From the IMG/VR virus record IMGVR_UViG_3300025096_000031, positions 1 through 50,370 of that record: 50,370 nt of DNA, one strand, 5' to 3'. Position numbers and translations under genes: made by a program. The notes beneath the pieces were generated by a model. It saw only the letters and a list, made by a program, of their open reading frames with translations. It made no database searches and was not told the DNA's origin. Each line of letters starts with the position of its first letter. The first letter of the stretch is position 1. Positions 17,105 through 23,263 of this stretch are shown piece after piece. The DNA comes from a virus.

Positions 17105-17514
17105 CGTATTATTTCTCCTGTTTTGTTATTGAGATTGCTAACTTTACTAACTTTACTAACTTTGAAAATCTGAAGGGCTAACATTTTAACTTTGGATAAT
17201 AATATCGGGGCGTGTACGCCGCGACCTGGCCAGGCGCAACCAGGGGGAAAAAAAATAAATGTTAGATCTAACGGCCGCCGCCAGGATCTGGCCAGGATCT
17301 GGCCAGGATAAAAAGAACAAAAAAAATATAAGGCGCCAGGGCCAGGGCCAGGGATCCGATCCCCTGCCCTGGTGCTGCCCTGCTGCCGTTGTCCTGCTGC
17401 TGCTGCACTTATTGGCCTCTGATCACCTGGCCAAACGGTTACAGGCTGCAGCGCCTGGCGGCCTCCAGGTGCCAGGCTTAACAGGATCAGGATTATTATT
17501 AAGGTTGTGATCAT
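17101..17514 (-). CDS. Questionable reading frame with hydrophobic N-terminus
   Basis: 137 residues from the ATG at 17514. It starts MITTLIIILILLSLAPGG, a membrane anchor or signal-like segment, then runs through low-complexity Ala/Gln/Gly/Pro sequence encoded by a dense run of CCAGG and GATC sites, and ends with KVSKVSKVSN encoded by a 9-base tandem repeat. Both ends share ATGA overlaps with neighbours (17512-17515 and 17101-17104), which argues that the frame is translated. The composition argues that much of it is not a folded protein. It may be a short leader peptide gene with a long open tail. Confidence 0.4.
   Translation of the reverse strand: MITTLIIILILLSLAPGGRQALQPVTVWPGDQRPISAAAAGQRQQGSTRAGDRIPGPGPGALYFFCSFYPGQILARSWRRPLDLTFIFFPPGCAWPGRGVHAPILLSKVKMLALQIFKVSKVSKVSNLNNKTGEIIR
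17129..17163. repeat. 9-bp tandem repeat, ACTAACTTT-type
   Basis: About three tandem copies of (GCTA/ACTA)ACTTT lie between 17136 and 17163, just upstream (on the minus strand) of an AT-rich segment, inside the doubtful frame 17101-17514. They could be protein-binding repeats or slippage-prone DNA. Confidence 0.5.
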
Positions 17515-17645
17515 CTGCCCAGGATCCACCGCACGGCGTAAAACACAGGCCGCACGAAGGCGCCCCAGATCAGCCAAACCATAGACAGGATAAACACCTT
17601 GAAAGAACTCACAATAACATTTATTATTAATCTGGGGTAACTCAT
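17511..17645 (-). CDS. 44-residue membrane peptide
   Basis: MSYPRLIINVIVSSFKVFIL, then SMVWLIWGAFVRPVFYAVRW, then ILGR. One or two hydrophobic helices with Lys/Arg near the ends: a small inner-membrane protein. Its ATG overlaps the TGA of the GP88-like gene (17642-17645) and its own TGA overlaps the next ATG (17511-17514), so it sits inside a chain of coupled genes. Too short for most ORF finders; function unknown. Confidence 0.6.
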   Translation of the reverse strand: MSYPRLIINVIVSSFKVFILSMVWLIWGAFVRPVFYAVRWILGR

Positions 17646-18259
17646 TTCAGCACCTCAAATATATTTACGGTTGGATCTTCCAGGGTGTAACATTTTAAGC
17701 AATCCAGACAGGCCCCGAAACAATTAGACGGGGCGCCTTTGTCCTTTTCTGTCTGGTTGTTAAATGTTTTATCGAAACCAGGCGGCAGCGCTGCGGCCTT
17801 ATTAAATTCCTGATCATTACTAAATATTAAAATCAGGTTAGAAGGCTTGGCGCCGTGCTGCTCTATTGCTTTGATCACCAGGCCTGGGCGCTTGGTCCAC
17901 AGGCTGAAAGTAGTGGAAGGGGCCAGGTCACAGATCCGCAGCAAGTTCACGGCGTGAGCCAGGTTGATCAGTTCGCCGTGAGCGCTGAAACGAATATAAA
18001 GCGCATTGGGCGGCTTGGGTAGATATCGGCCAGGGTGTACCCGTTCCGATAAATAACGGCCGTTGTTTTCCCAACTTGGAGCGCAGTTCTGGCGGCTCGT
18101 CTGCAGCATTCTAATGCTATAACAAGCAGCACAGGCGGCCCTTTTCGCTTTGTTCATTGCCTGGCAAAACTTATTGACCAGGGGCGAAGTGTTAAGGGCA
18201 GGGATCCCTTTTAATTTGCCCGTCATTACTGACCAGGTGGCCAGGGTTGGCGCACTCAC
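17642..18259 (-). CDS. GP88-like cysteine-rich phage protein
   Basis: 205 residues from a GTG at 18259 whose GTGA overlaps the upstream stop; an internal ATG at 18226 (MTGKLKGIPALN) is an alternative start. It resembles phage proteins with the order: TGK-GIP-N; a Cys motif (ACAACYSIRM); a strand with IRFSAHGEL; ASTTFSLWTKRP; KPSNLILIFSND; and a C-terminal cluster (NCFGACLDCLKCY). The GP88 group from mycobacteriophages has a similar plan. The two Cys clusters (C-x2-C near 45 and C-x3-C-x2-C-x2-C near 185) suggest a bound metal or Fe-S centre. No enzymatic activity is established. Family match from memory of motif order; role inferred. Confidence 0.6.
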   Translation of the reverse strand: MSAPTLATWSVMTGKLKGIPALNTSPLVNKFCQAMNKAKRAACAACYSIRMLQTSRQNCAPSWENNGRYLSERVHPGRYLPKPPNALYIRFSAHGELINLAHAVNLLRICDLAPSTTFSLWTKRPGLVIKAIEQHGAKPSNLILIFSNDQEFNKAAALPPGFDKTFNNQTEKDKGAPSNCFGACLDCLKCYTLEDPTVNIFEVLK

Positions 18260-18447
18260 GCCAGGGCCACAGGTTGCGGCGCTGCTGCACCTGGTTTAAT
18301 CTCTTTGACCTGGTACCCGTGCGCCTGGATCTGGCCCAGGGTTGAGATCCCCAGGGCTGCCAGGGCCTGGCCAAGTTCCTTCAGGCTGCTAAACCTGGGG
18401 GCCACAGGTTGGCCCGTGCTTGTCAGGATCAATAAGTAATATTTCAT
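18256..18447 (-). CDS. 63-residue protein, leftward operon
   Basis: From the ATG at 18447 with GGAGGTGATC just upstream, a near-consensus ribosome binding site. A strand (KYYLLILTSTGQPV) is followed by a helix (SLKELGQALAALGI) and a strand (YQVKEIKPG), then a Pro/Ala tail: a small beta-alpha-beta domain. The ATGA overlap with the upstream gene and the GTGA overlap with the downstream gene place it in the operon. Unrecognised. Confidence 0.6.
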   Translation of the reverse strand: MKYYLLILTSTGQPVAPRFSSLKELGQALAALGISTLGQIQAHGYQVKEIKPGAAAPQPVALA

Positions 18448-18632
18448 CTGATCACCTCCCAGGTCGTCCCGTTCCATTCCTGGAACTCATAACCGCCCCA
18501 GGTTGTAGCATAGTGGACGGAGTTGCCTTGATGCTGCAGCAGCCAGGCAAAGCACTCCCAATAAGTACCCGTGCAAACCTCGGCCGTGACCGTCACGCCC
18601 TGGGCTTGTGTATCTTGTAGGACTCTAAACAT
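18444..18632 (-). CDS. 62-residue protein, first clear gene of the leftward operon
   Basis: From the ATG at 18632 preceded by AGAGGTG. Layout: strand (FRVLQDTQAQGVTVTAEV), helix (YWECFAWLLQHQG), strand (NSVHYATTWGG, EFQEWNGTTWEVI). The same frame is open up to 18917, but the good ribosome binding site and the two small neighbours of similar size favour 18632. The helix-strand plan resembles the 63- and 75-residue proteins of the same operon. Unrecognised. Confidence 0.6.
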   Translation of the reverse strand: MFRVLQDTQAQGVTVTAEVCTGTYWECFAWLLQHQGNSVHYATTWGGYEFQEWNGTTWEVIR

Positions 18633-18787
18633 ATAAACACCTCTTTTATTTGTTAGTGTATTAAAGCGCCTCACGCCAGGACACCAGGAACCAGGCCACC
18701 GACGGCGGACAGGTTGCCCCTGGGCTGATTGTATAGAAAATAAAGCGGCACTATTCACGCCAGGAATATACAACCGCCCCCAACCAT

Positions 18788-18836
18788 ACGCCAAACCCTT
18801 TCGCAAACCCTTCCGCCAACCATTGGCGCAACCGTT
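18788..18836. repeat. Four degenerate 12-bp iteron-like repeats
   Basis: Four tandem units: ACGCCAAACCCTT, TCGCAAACCCTT, CCGCCAACCATT and GGCGCAACCGTT. The shared core is (C)GC(C)AAACC-TT. The last unit carries AACCGTT, the half-site of the palindrome at 19160-19178. Such direct repeats often bind an initiator or repressor. Confidence 0.5.
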
Positions 18837-19159
18837 CCAGGCCCTGGGATCTGCCAGGGCTGCGGCCAGGTCTAACGGATCCAGGTTAACCAGGCGCCAG
18901 GATCTGATCAGGTGCAACCAGGCGCCAGGGATCAGGACGGCGGCCCCGTACGCACGGGCGCACGGTCCTTATTTATGCGGCCCCCGATCAGCCAGGCGGC
19001 CAGGTCAACGCAGGATCAGCGCCGAAGTCAACCAAAAAAAAAATATCGGATCGGGCGAAGGTGGGGGTGGCTGCTATATAATGCACTTGCCGCACATTTT
19101 TTAAACAGTTTTTATAGAGGGTGGTAACAGTTAAATAATATATCCAGGTGGGTTACGGG

Positions 19160-19178
19160 AACCGTTTACTAAACGGTT
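19160..19178. promoter_or_regulatory. Perfect 19-bp palindrome, operator-like
   Basis: AACCGTTTA, one central C, TAAACGGTT. The size and symmetry fit binding by a dimeric regulator. It lies 117 bases before the terminase small subunit ATG. A candidate binder is the HTH protein at 9239-9433 or the initiator-like protein at 11406-12284. Confidence 0.6.
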
Positions 19179-19205
19179 GTGTTAATGGTACACTATATAG
19201 ATATG

Positions 19206-19236
19206 GTTATAGTTATGGTTATAGTTATAGTTATTT
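19206..19236. repeat. AT-rich tandem repeats (GGTTATAGTTAT type)
   Basis: GGTTATAGTTAT occurs twice in tandem, followed by AGTTATAGTTAT-like remains. If translated with the terminase frame it would read GYSYGYSYSY, but the start codon lies downstream. It may serve as an easily melted segment or as a protein-binding array. Confidence 0.6.
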
Positions 19237-19294
19237 TAAGAGGAGAATTTTTTTTAATTTTGCAGAATTGTACTTTTGCATATTATCTTACTAT

Positions 19295-20047
19295 ATGCAA
19301 ATACGCTGCAGAAACCGAACATTTGATATCTACGATAAGGCTGCTGCCGAGAGAAAAGGCATTAAAATTGCTAAAAATTGGCGCCAGGCAACCAAAGATG
19401 ATTGGATTTCAACTGCAGATGGTAAGGTCCTACAGGTATTAGGCAGGACCAAACTAAATACAAAGACGAAGAAACCCATCTTCGCTATCAGGACGGGATT
19501 TGGCAAGACGCCGACCTACAAGCATAACATATATGCTGCTAAATGTCCTGACTATCAATGGGATGTTTTTTTAAAGGGTAAATTAACACGGGCCGTCAAG
19601 ACTACGGTCCTTCAACAGGCATTTTTAGAGTACCTGGTAGAGAATTGTCAGCCCGATATGAAGGGAATGTGGATCGCATCAGATCTAATTCAAGCCTATA
19701 TGGCGGTCTACCAGGACAACAACCCTACGAATTCCTTAAGAAGGGCCTTATGGATCCTGAAGAAGGATTCAGCAAAGGAGTTTATGAGTATGAAGATGAA
19801 AGACAAACTGATCGAAAAGGGTTTGGACGATGATTATGTAGCAGACAGGTTAAAGGGATTTATTGAAGATAAGAACGCACCCCATTCTGTTCGTCTACAG
19901 GCATTAAACAAGGCATCTGATCTTCTTGGGCATAATGTTAAAGTCAAAAAAGAACAGGTCCAGGAATCTGTTATGATCCTTTCGGATGATGACAAAAAGA
20001 AATTAAGAAAAGAACAGGATACTTTTGCTAACCAATTAAAAAATTAA
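19295..20047 (+). CDS. Putative terminase small subunit
   Basis: 250 residues from the ATG at 19295; the frame is open back to 19148 but that part is repeat DNA. The ATG lacks a good ribosome binding site (AGAGGAGA lies about 50 bases upstream at 19239-19246), so a TTG at 19268 cannot be excluded. The N-terminal 90 residues are basic; the C-terminal half (ALWILKKDSAKEFMSMKMKDKL, DDDYVADRLKGFIEDKNAPHSVRLQALNKASDLLG) matches the helical C-terminus of small-terminase-like proteins. It would recognise phage DNA and hand it to the large subunit (23264-24889), here separated by seven genes. Confidence 0.55.
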   Translation: MQIRCRNRTFDIYDKAAAERKGIKIAKNWRQATKDDWISTADGKVLQVLGRTKLNTKTKKPIFAIRTGFGKTPTYKHNIYAAKCPDYQWDVFLKGKLTRAVKTTVLQQAFLEYLVENCQPDMKGMWIASDLIQAYMAVYQDNNPTNSLRRALWILKKDSAKEFMSMKMKDKLIEKGLDDDYVADRLKGFIEDKNAPHSVRLQALNKASDLLGHNVKVKKEQVQESVMILSDDDKKKLRKEQDTFANQLKN

Positions 20048-20060
20048 ATAGGAGTTCAAT

Positions 20061-20369
20061 ATGGCGTTCGATAGATACGATACAATAGCACTTGGCCAGG
20101 ATGGATCAGCCTTCCTGGATTCTGCTGCAACATTATTTATACCTGTTGCACCGTTAAGGGTTGTAGCAATAACCTGTCTCACGGATTGTACATTTACTGA
20201 TTTGGTGGCCGATGACAATACAAAATTTATCGGTACAGGCGGTGCAGGAAAGGGTGGTGATACATTTGCTGCTGCTGATGTTATACCTGCAGGGGTTACC
20301 ATTTACGGTAGTTGGGTTCAGGTAGGTGTCGGTGTCAATGGCGAAAAATGCATATGCTATGTAGGCTGA
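20061..20369 (+). CDS. Small beta-rich structural protein (possible decoration protein)
   Basis: 102 residues, Ala/Gly/Thr/Val-rich, with AGGAG before the ATG. Strands (LRVVAITCLTDCTFTDL; TKFIGTGGAGKGG; AGVTIYGSWVQVGVGVNG) suggest a small beta sandwich. Similar short proteins occur beside the tail and head genes of many phages as trimeric decoration or fibre parts. No specific family recognised. Confidence 0.5.
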   Translation: MAFDRYDTIALGQDGSAFLDSAATLFIPVAPLRVVAITCLTDCTFTDLVADDNTKFIGTGGAGKGGDTFAAADVIPAGVTIYGSWVQVGVGVNGEKCICYVG

Positions 20370-20372
20370 TAT

Positions 20373-21446
20373 ATGTCTAATCTCGGATTAGGATTAGGAT
20401 TAGGAAAATCAAGTGGAGGAATTACCCCGTTCGTACCTTCCCACCAATTATTTAATACCCAGACAGGCGCAGATTTTAATAGTGATAACGGAGCAGAAAC
20501 CTTTAAGGTAGTAGTACCGCCTCCTGCAGGTGTCCCTTTCACATTAGGGGACCACGAGGCAGGTCAATCTATACAACAACAAGTAAATATAAAATCAGGA
20601 ACCCCAATGGGTAATGATCTTATTTCTTTAGGGTATAACACACAGAATTCTGGTTTTTTATTTTCTGCAACAGGTGATCTTTTAACTTGTCACAAGAGAT
20701 CTGCTGATAATTTCATTGGGATGATAGCCTGGGGATTATCAAGTCCCTGGAATATAGACCTGGGATATTCTGGTCCCACAGAAGAATTGGTTATTTCAAC
20801 TGCAGCATTTGGTGCAGGTTATTCTCACGATAAAATGAATTGGGATGATAATGGGAACATCGTTCATCTGTTTGTTGATTATAATAGCCAACCTTACAAT
20901 TGGTTGGGATTTGATTTAACGACACCATACCAGATAACAGGTGAAGGTACAAAGGTAGCAGCAGATAGATCAAACAATACTGTTAGCGGCAATAACGAAG
21001 GTAGAGGATTCAGTTTTGGCACTAATTCATTCTTTCTTTGTAACGGAAATAGTTTACAAAATATACAGAAATGGGACCTTAATGCAGGTGGATTTCCCGA
21101 TACACTACAACAATCAGTTATACCCGTTCCAGATCAACCGCCAGGTATGGGCAATACCAGGGGCGGTGTCTTTGTATTTGATAGTGGAAATGGCCTTATG
21201 GTTGTAGGCGACAACGGAAATGTTGGTGGTATTTACTATGGCATAAGAAGATACTCAATGTCCACACCATATGATCTTACCACAATGGTAATGGAAGAAT
21301 GGATAGATTTTCAGGCATCAGGAACAGGGTATACAAACGGCCAGGGTGATCCTGAAACTTTTATCTGGAAACCCGACGGAACAAAATATTGGTGGGGTGG
21401 AAGTAACAATTCGGGTGGACAACAAATCTCCCAAGTGTTAGTATAA
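20373..21446 (+). CDS. Probable beta-propeller virion protein
   Basis: 357 residues. The N-terminus carries LGLGLGLG encoded by a GGATTA hexamer repeat (about 20384-20404). The rest holds repeated blades with motifs such as LTTPYQIT, MSTPYDLTT and WKPDGTKYWWGG, resembling phage propeller proteins with TPWDL and FSPDGTK repeats. Likely exposed on the virion. The gene follows the decoration-like protein by 3 bases. Confidence 0.55.
   Translation: MSNLGLGLGLGKSSGGITPFVPSHQLFNTQTGADFNSDNGAETFKVVVPPPAGVPFTLGDHEAGQSIQQQVNIKSGTPMGNDLISLGYNTQNSGFLFSATGDLLTCHKRSADNFIGMIAWGLSSPWNIDLGYSGPTEELVISTAAFGAGYSHDKMNWDDNGNIVHLFVDYNSQPYNWLGFDLTTPYQITGEGTKVAADRSNNTVSGNNEGRGFSFGTNSFFLCNGNSLQNIQKWDLNAGGFPDTLQQSVIPVPDQPPGMGNTRGGVFVFDSGNGLMVVGDNGNVGGIYYGIRRYSMSTPYDLTTMVMEEWIDFQASGTGYTNGQGDPETFIWKPDGTKYWWGGSNNSGGQQISQVLV
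20384..20406. repeat. Hexanucleotide repeat GGATTA
   Basis: About four tandem GGATTA units near the start of the propeller gene encode the Leu-Gly repeat. Repeats of this kind can change copy number by slippage; a change of one unit adds or removes two codons without shifting the frame. Confidence 0.7.
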
Positions 21447-21467
21447 ATTAAAAAATGAGGAATAGAT

Positions 21468-22205
21468 ATGGCAGTATATAATAGTGTTCTAACAGGGTTG
21501 GAAATAGACTCGTCTGGCGCTGCTATCAAAAATGCAGTATCTGGATTTACAGGTTCGGGCGCAGCACAAACGGCAGATGACCTTTCTATCGATAATTTAA
21601 AATTAGACGGAAATACTCTTTCAGCAACGAATGCAGGTGGAGATGTTAACCTTACTCCTAACGGTGTAGGAAAAGTAAGAACAGATAATATGTCCCTTGA
21701 TGGGAATACAATCTCAACAGATAATTCTAATGGTGATCTTATTCTTGCTCCAAATGGGACAGGTATAGTTATGGGAGTTCCTATAGCCTTTTGTCATAAT
21801 TATAAAGATGACGCAGGAACAACCGAAAATTATCTACCCTGGACAGATGGGACAGAATCGGCATCGGCAGGTGATAGAAAAGCATTCCTGGCTCCGTTTG
21901 ATATGGTCCTAAATAAACTTATTTGGCGTATGGGATCCGCAAATGCCTGTACTATGACGATTAAGGTTGAGGCGGTTGATGATGGGGATCCATTTACTGC
22001 AGGTAATACTGCTACCATAGCAACGGCAACCCAGATCCACGATGGTACGGACCACAAAGTCTATTCATCATTAGAGGCAAATTTCAATGTACAACCTATA
22101 GTACCTGCAGGGAAATTAGCGGTTATGACATTTCAGGCTGATGTGGATGCTAATGCTGCCGATGGAGATTATTTTATTTCATCAGTATGGACACTACAAC
22201 CTTAA
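21468..22205 (+). CDS. Fibre-like virion protein
   Basis: 245 residues, with GAGG before the ATG. Two tandem repeats near residues 40-105 (LKLDGNTLSATNAGGDVNLTP; MSLDGNTISTDNSNGDLILAP) are the typical beta-helical repeats of phage fibres. The C-terminal 140 residues form a beta-rich domain (MTIKVEAVDDGD; KLAVMTFQADVDANA) that may bind a receptor. Probably a short fibre or an appendage. Confidence 0.6.
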   Translation: MAVYNSVLTGLEIDSSGAAIKNAVSGFTGSGAAQTADDLSIDNLKLDGNTLSATNAGGDVNLTPNGVGKVRTDNMSLDGNTISTDNSNGDLILAPNGTGIVMGVPIAFCHNYKDDAGTTENYLPWTDGTESASAGDRKAFLAPFDMVLNKLIWRMGSANACTMTIKVEAVDDGDPFTAGNTATIATATQIHDGTDHKVYSSLEANFNVQPIVPAGKLAVMTFQADVDANAADGDYFISSVWTLQP

Positions 22206-22210
22206 ACTAA

Positions 22211-22290
22211 TGGGGAACATAAATAAAAAATGAAGGCTTGTGAGGATAAAAAAGCAGGAGTTTTGGTTGGCGAACTAAAGATGTTCCCCA
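22211..22290. other. Long-range hairpin with 60-base loop
   Basis: TGGGGAACAT (22211-22220) pairs perfectly with ATGTTCCCCA (22281-22290). In RNA the 10-bp stem would bring the end of the fibre gene near the start of the next gene and enclose a micro-ORF start (22230). Confidence 0.6.
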
Positions 22291-22310
22291 GAAAAATTAA
22301 CAATGAATAA
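22230..22310 (+). CDS. 26-residue micro-ORF inside the hairpin
   Basis: MKACEDKKAGVLVGELKMFP then RKINNE and TAA; the stop overlaps the ATG of the next gene (22303). No proper ribosome binding site precedes it. It could be a leader peptide that opens the hairpin when translated and so controls 22303-22641, or a chance frame. Confidence 0.3.
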   Translation: MKACEDKKAGVLVGELKMFPRKINNE

Positions 22311-22641
22311 TATGAATACAATTGCTGCATTATTACTTGGGCTAATTACAATGGTAGGATCTGCATTCACTATTGATAGCCGCTATGCAAAGGTTACAGA
22401 TGTTAGTGACCTTAAATATGAGATCTATATGGTGGACCAGAGGCTGCACCTTAAAATCTCATCAGACAGAGCCACATATCTCCAGGAACGGATATGGAAG
22501 TATACGGACCGCTATGAAGGCAAAGAGATCCCTGATACGGTTAAGGAGATGATTCGTGATATGCAAAAGGAATATGATGGCATTATGGAAGATATTAAAA
22601 AACAATCAATAGATCCTAAAGCCCCAGGAGAAAAAGCGTAA
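22303..22641 (+). CDS. Small membrane-anchored coiled-coil protein (lysis accessory or spanin-like)
   Basis: 112 residues. A hydrophobic N-terminal segment (IAALLLGLITMVGSAFTI) is followed by a charged coiled region (SRYAKVTDVSDLKYEIYMVDQRL; ERIWKYTDRY) and a Lys-rich end. One membrane helix with the rest exposed resembles inner-membrane spanin subunits and other lysis accessories, but no outer partner gene was found. The next gene overlaps at TAATG and is holin-like, which supports a lysis role. Confidence 0.5.
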   Translation: MNNMNTIAALLLGLITMVGSAFTIDSRYAKVTDVSDLKYEIYMVDQRLHLKISSDRATYLQERIWKYTDRYEGKEIPDTVKEMIRDMQKEYDGIMEDIKKQSIDPKAPGEKA

Positions 22642-22793
22642 TGGACACAGTTAAAACTTTATCAGCAGGAGTCGGCGGAGTATCGATCTGGTGGATAGAT
22701 CTTATTCACCCAATGGTTCAATTAGCAGTATCCCTGGCTACGCTTGTTTATATCATAGTTAAAATAAAAAATGAAATCAGTAAGGAGAAATAA
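22641..22793 (+). CDS. Putative holin, 50 residues
   Basis: MDTVKTLSAGVGGVSIWWID then LIHPMVQLAVSLATLVYIIV then KIKNEISKEK. Two hydrophobic segments separated by a short polar part (IDLIHP), and a basic C-terminus, as in small phage holins. It overlaps the preceding gene by TAATG and lies 2 bases before the next gene. It would form the membrane lesion through which the lysozyme at 8756-9181 leaves. Assignment by features only. Confidence 0.55.
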   Translation: MDTVKTLSAGVGGVSIWWIDLIHPMVQLAVSLATLVYIIVKIKNEISKEK

Positions 22794-22795
22794 TA

Positions 22796-23263
22796 ATGGC
22801 AAATAATTGTATTATATCTGTGTCGTTAGAACCACAGATTGAAACTGAAGAAACTATCGATGGTGTCGTTTATTCCTATCTGGGAATAGAAGGAAATGTT
22901 GGCGTGAACGGTGGTAAAAGATCTACCGACTTTGCAGATTCTATGTCCGTTAAATATGTTGGGATCGTAGAAGACGCAGTTGCAGCACTACCTGCTACGG
23001 CACTCCTGGCAGGGTTCACTACGGATGGGACCATACCAACAACATCGTTTGAGGCATTCTATGTAAAATTGGATAGCCTGGTTGGATCCCCAACAGTTTC
23101 CGTACAAATTGGATCAAAAGTACACGCCGTTCTTTCTGCGGTTGGTGATGCGGTTTGTATCCCCTGCAGCGCAGAGGCTATAGCAAACGCTAAAATTAAA
23201 GCATCGGCTTATTCTTTAGATGCTACAGAAGCAGGAGTAACCTGTGTCATAATTGGTAACTAA
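22796..23263 (+). CDS. Beta-rich virion protein of unknown role
   Basis: 155 residues with AAGGAGA before the ATG. The sequence is Ala/Val/Gly-rich with strands such as GIEGNVGVNGG, VKYVGIVEDAV, TVSVQIGSKVHAVL and VTCVIIGN: a beta-sandwich-like protein, possibly a capsid decoration or head fibre protein. No family recognised. The stop is directly followed by the terminase ATG. Confidence 0.5.
   Translation: MANNCIISVSLEPQIETEETIDGVVYSYLGIEGNVGVNGGKRSTDFADSMSVKYVGIVEDAVAALPATALLAGFTTDGTIPTTSFEAFYVKLDSLVGSPTVSVQIGSKVHAVLSAVGDAVCIPCSAEAIANAKIKASAYSLDATEAGVTCVIIGN

Larger units (their letters stand above)
18633..19294. promoter_or_regulatory. Divergent gene-free control region (candidate origin or packaging site)
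   Basis: About 660 bases separate the leftward operon from the rightward terminase/late block. The left 400 bases are GC-rich and packed with CCAGG and GATC sites; the right 230 bases are AT-rich with a run of 10 A (19034-19043), a TATAAT at 19077-19082 without a convincing -35, a palindrome (19160-19178) and tandem repeats (19206-19236). Transcription must start here in both directions. GC-rich repeats beside an AT-rich tract are the usual plan of a replication origin; a packaging (pac) site is equally possible as the small terminase gene follows. No promoter could be fixed by consensus. Confidence 0.5.

Noticed and set aside
17259-17510. 83-codon plus-strand frame in the GC-rich block
   Set aside because: It runs against a chain of coupled minus-strand genes and is low-complexity Leu/Ala/Gly without a ribosome binding site.
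18633-18917. Extension of the 62-residue gene up to 18917
   Set aside because: The frame stays open, but the strong AGAGGTG site at 18632 and the repeat-like composition upstream favour the shorter gene.
18823-19104. Plus-strand frames of 71-93 codons
   Set aside because: They lie in the repeat-rich control region, have no ribosome binding site and show no protein-like composition.
19148-19294. Longer start of the small terminase at 19148
   Set aside because: The extra 49 residues are encoded by the palindrome and the AT repeats (YGYSYGYSYSY), which looks like regulatory DNA.
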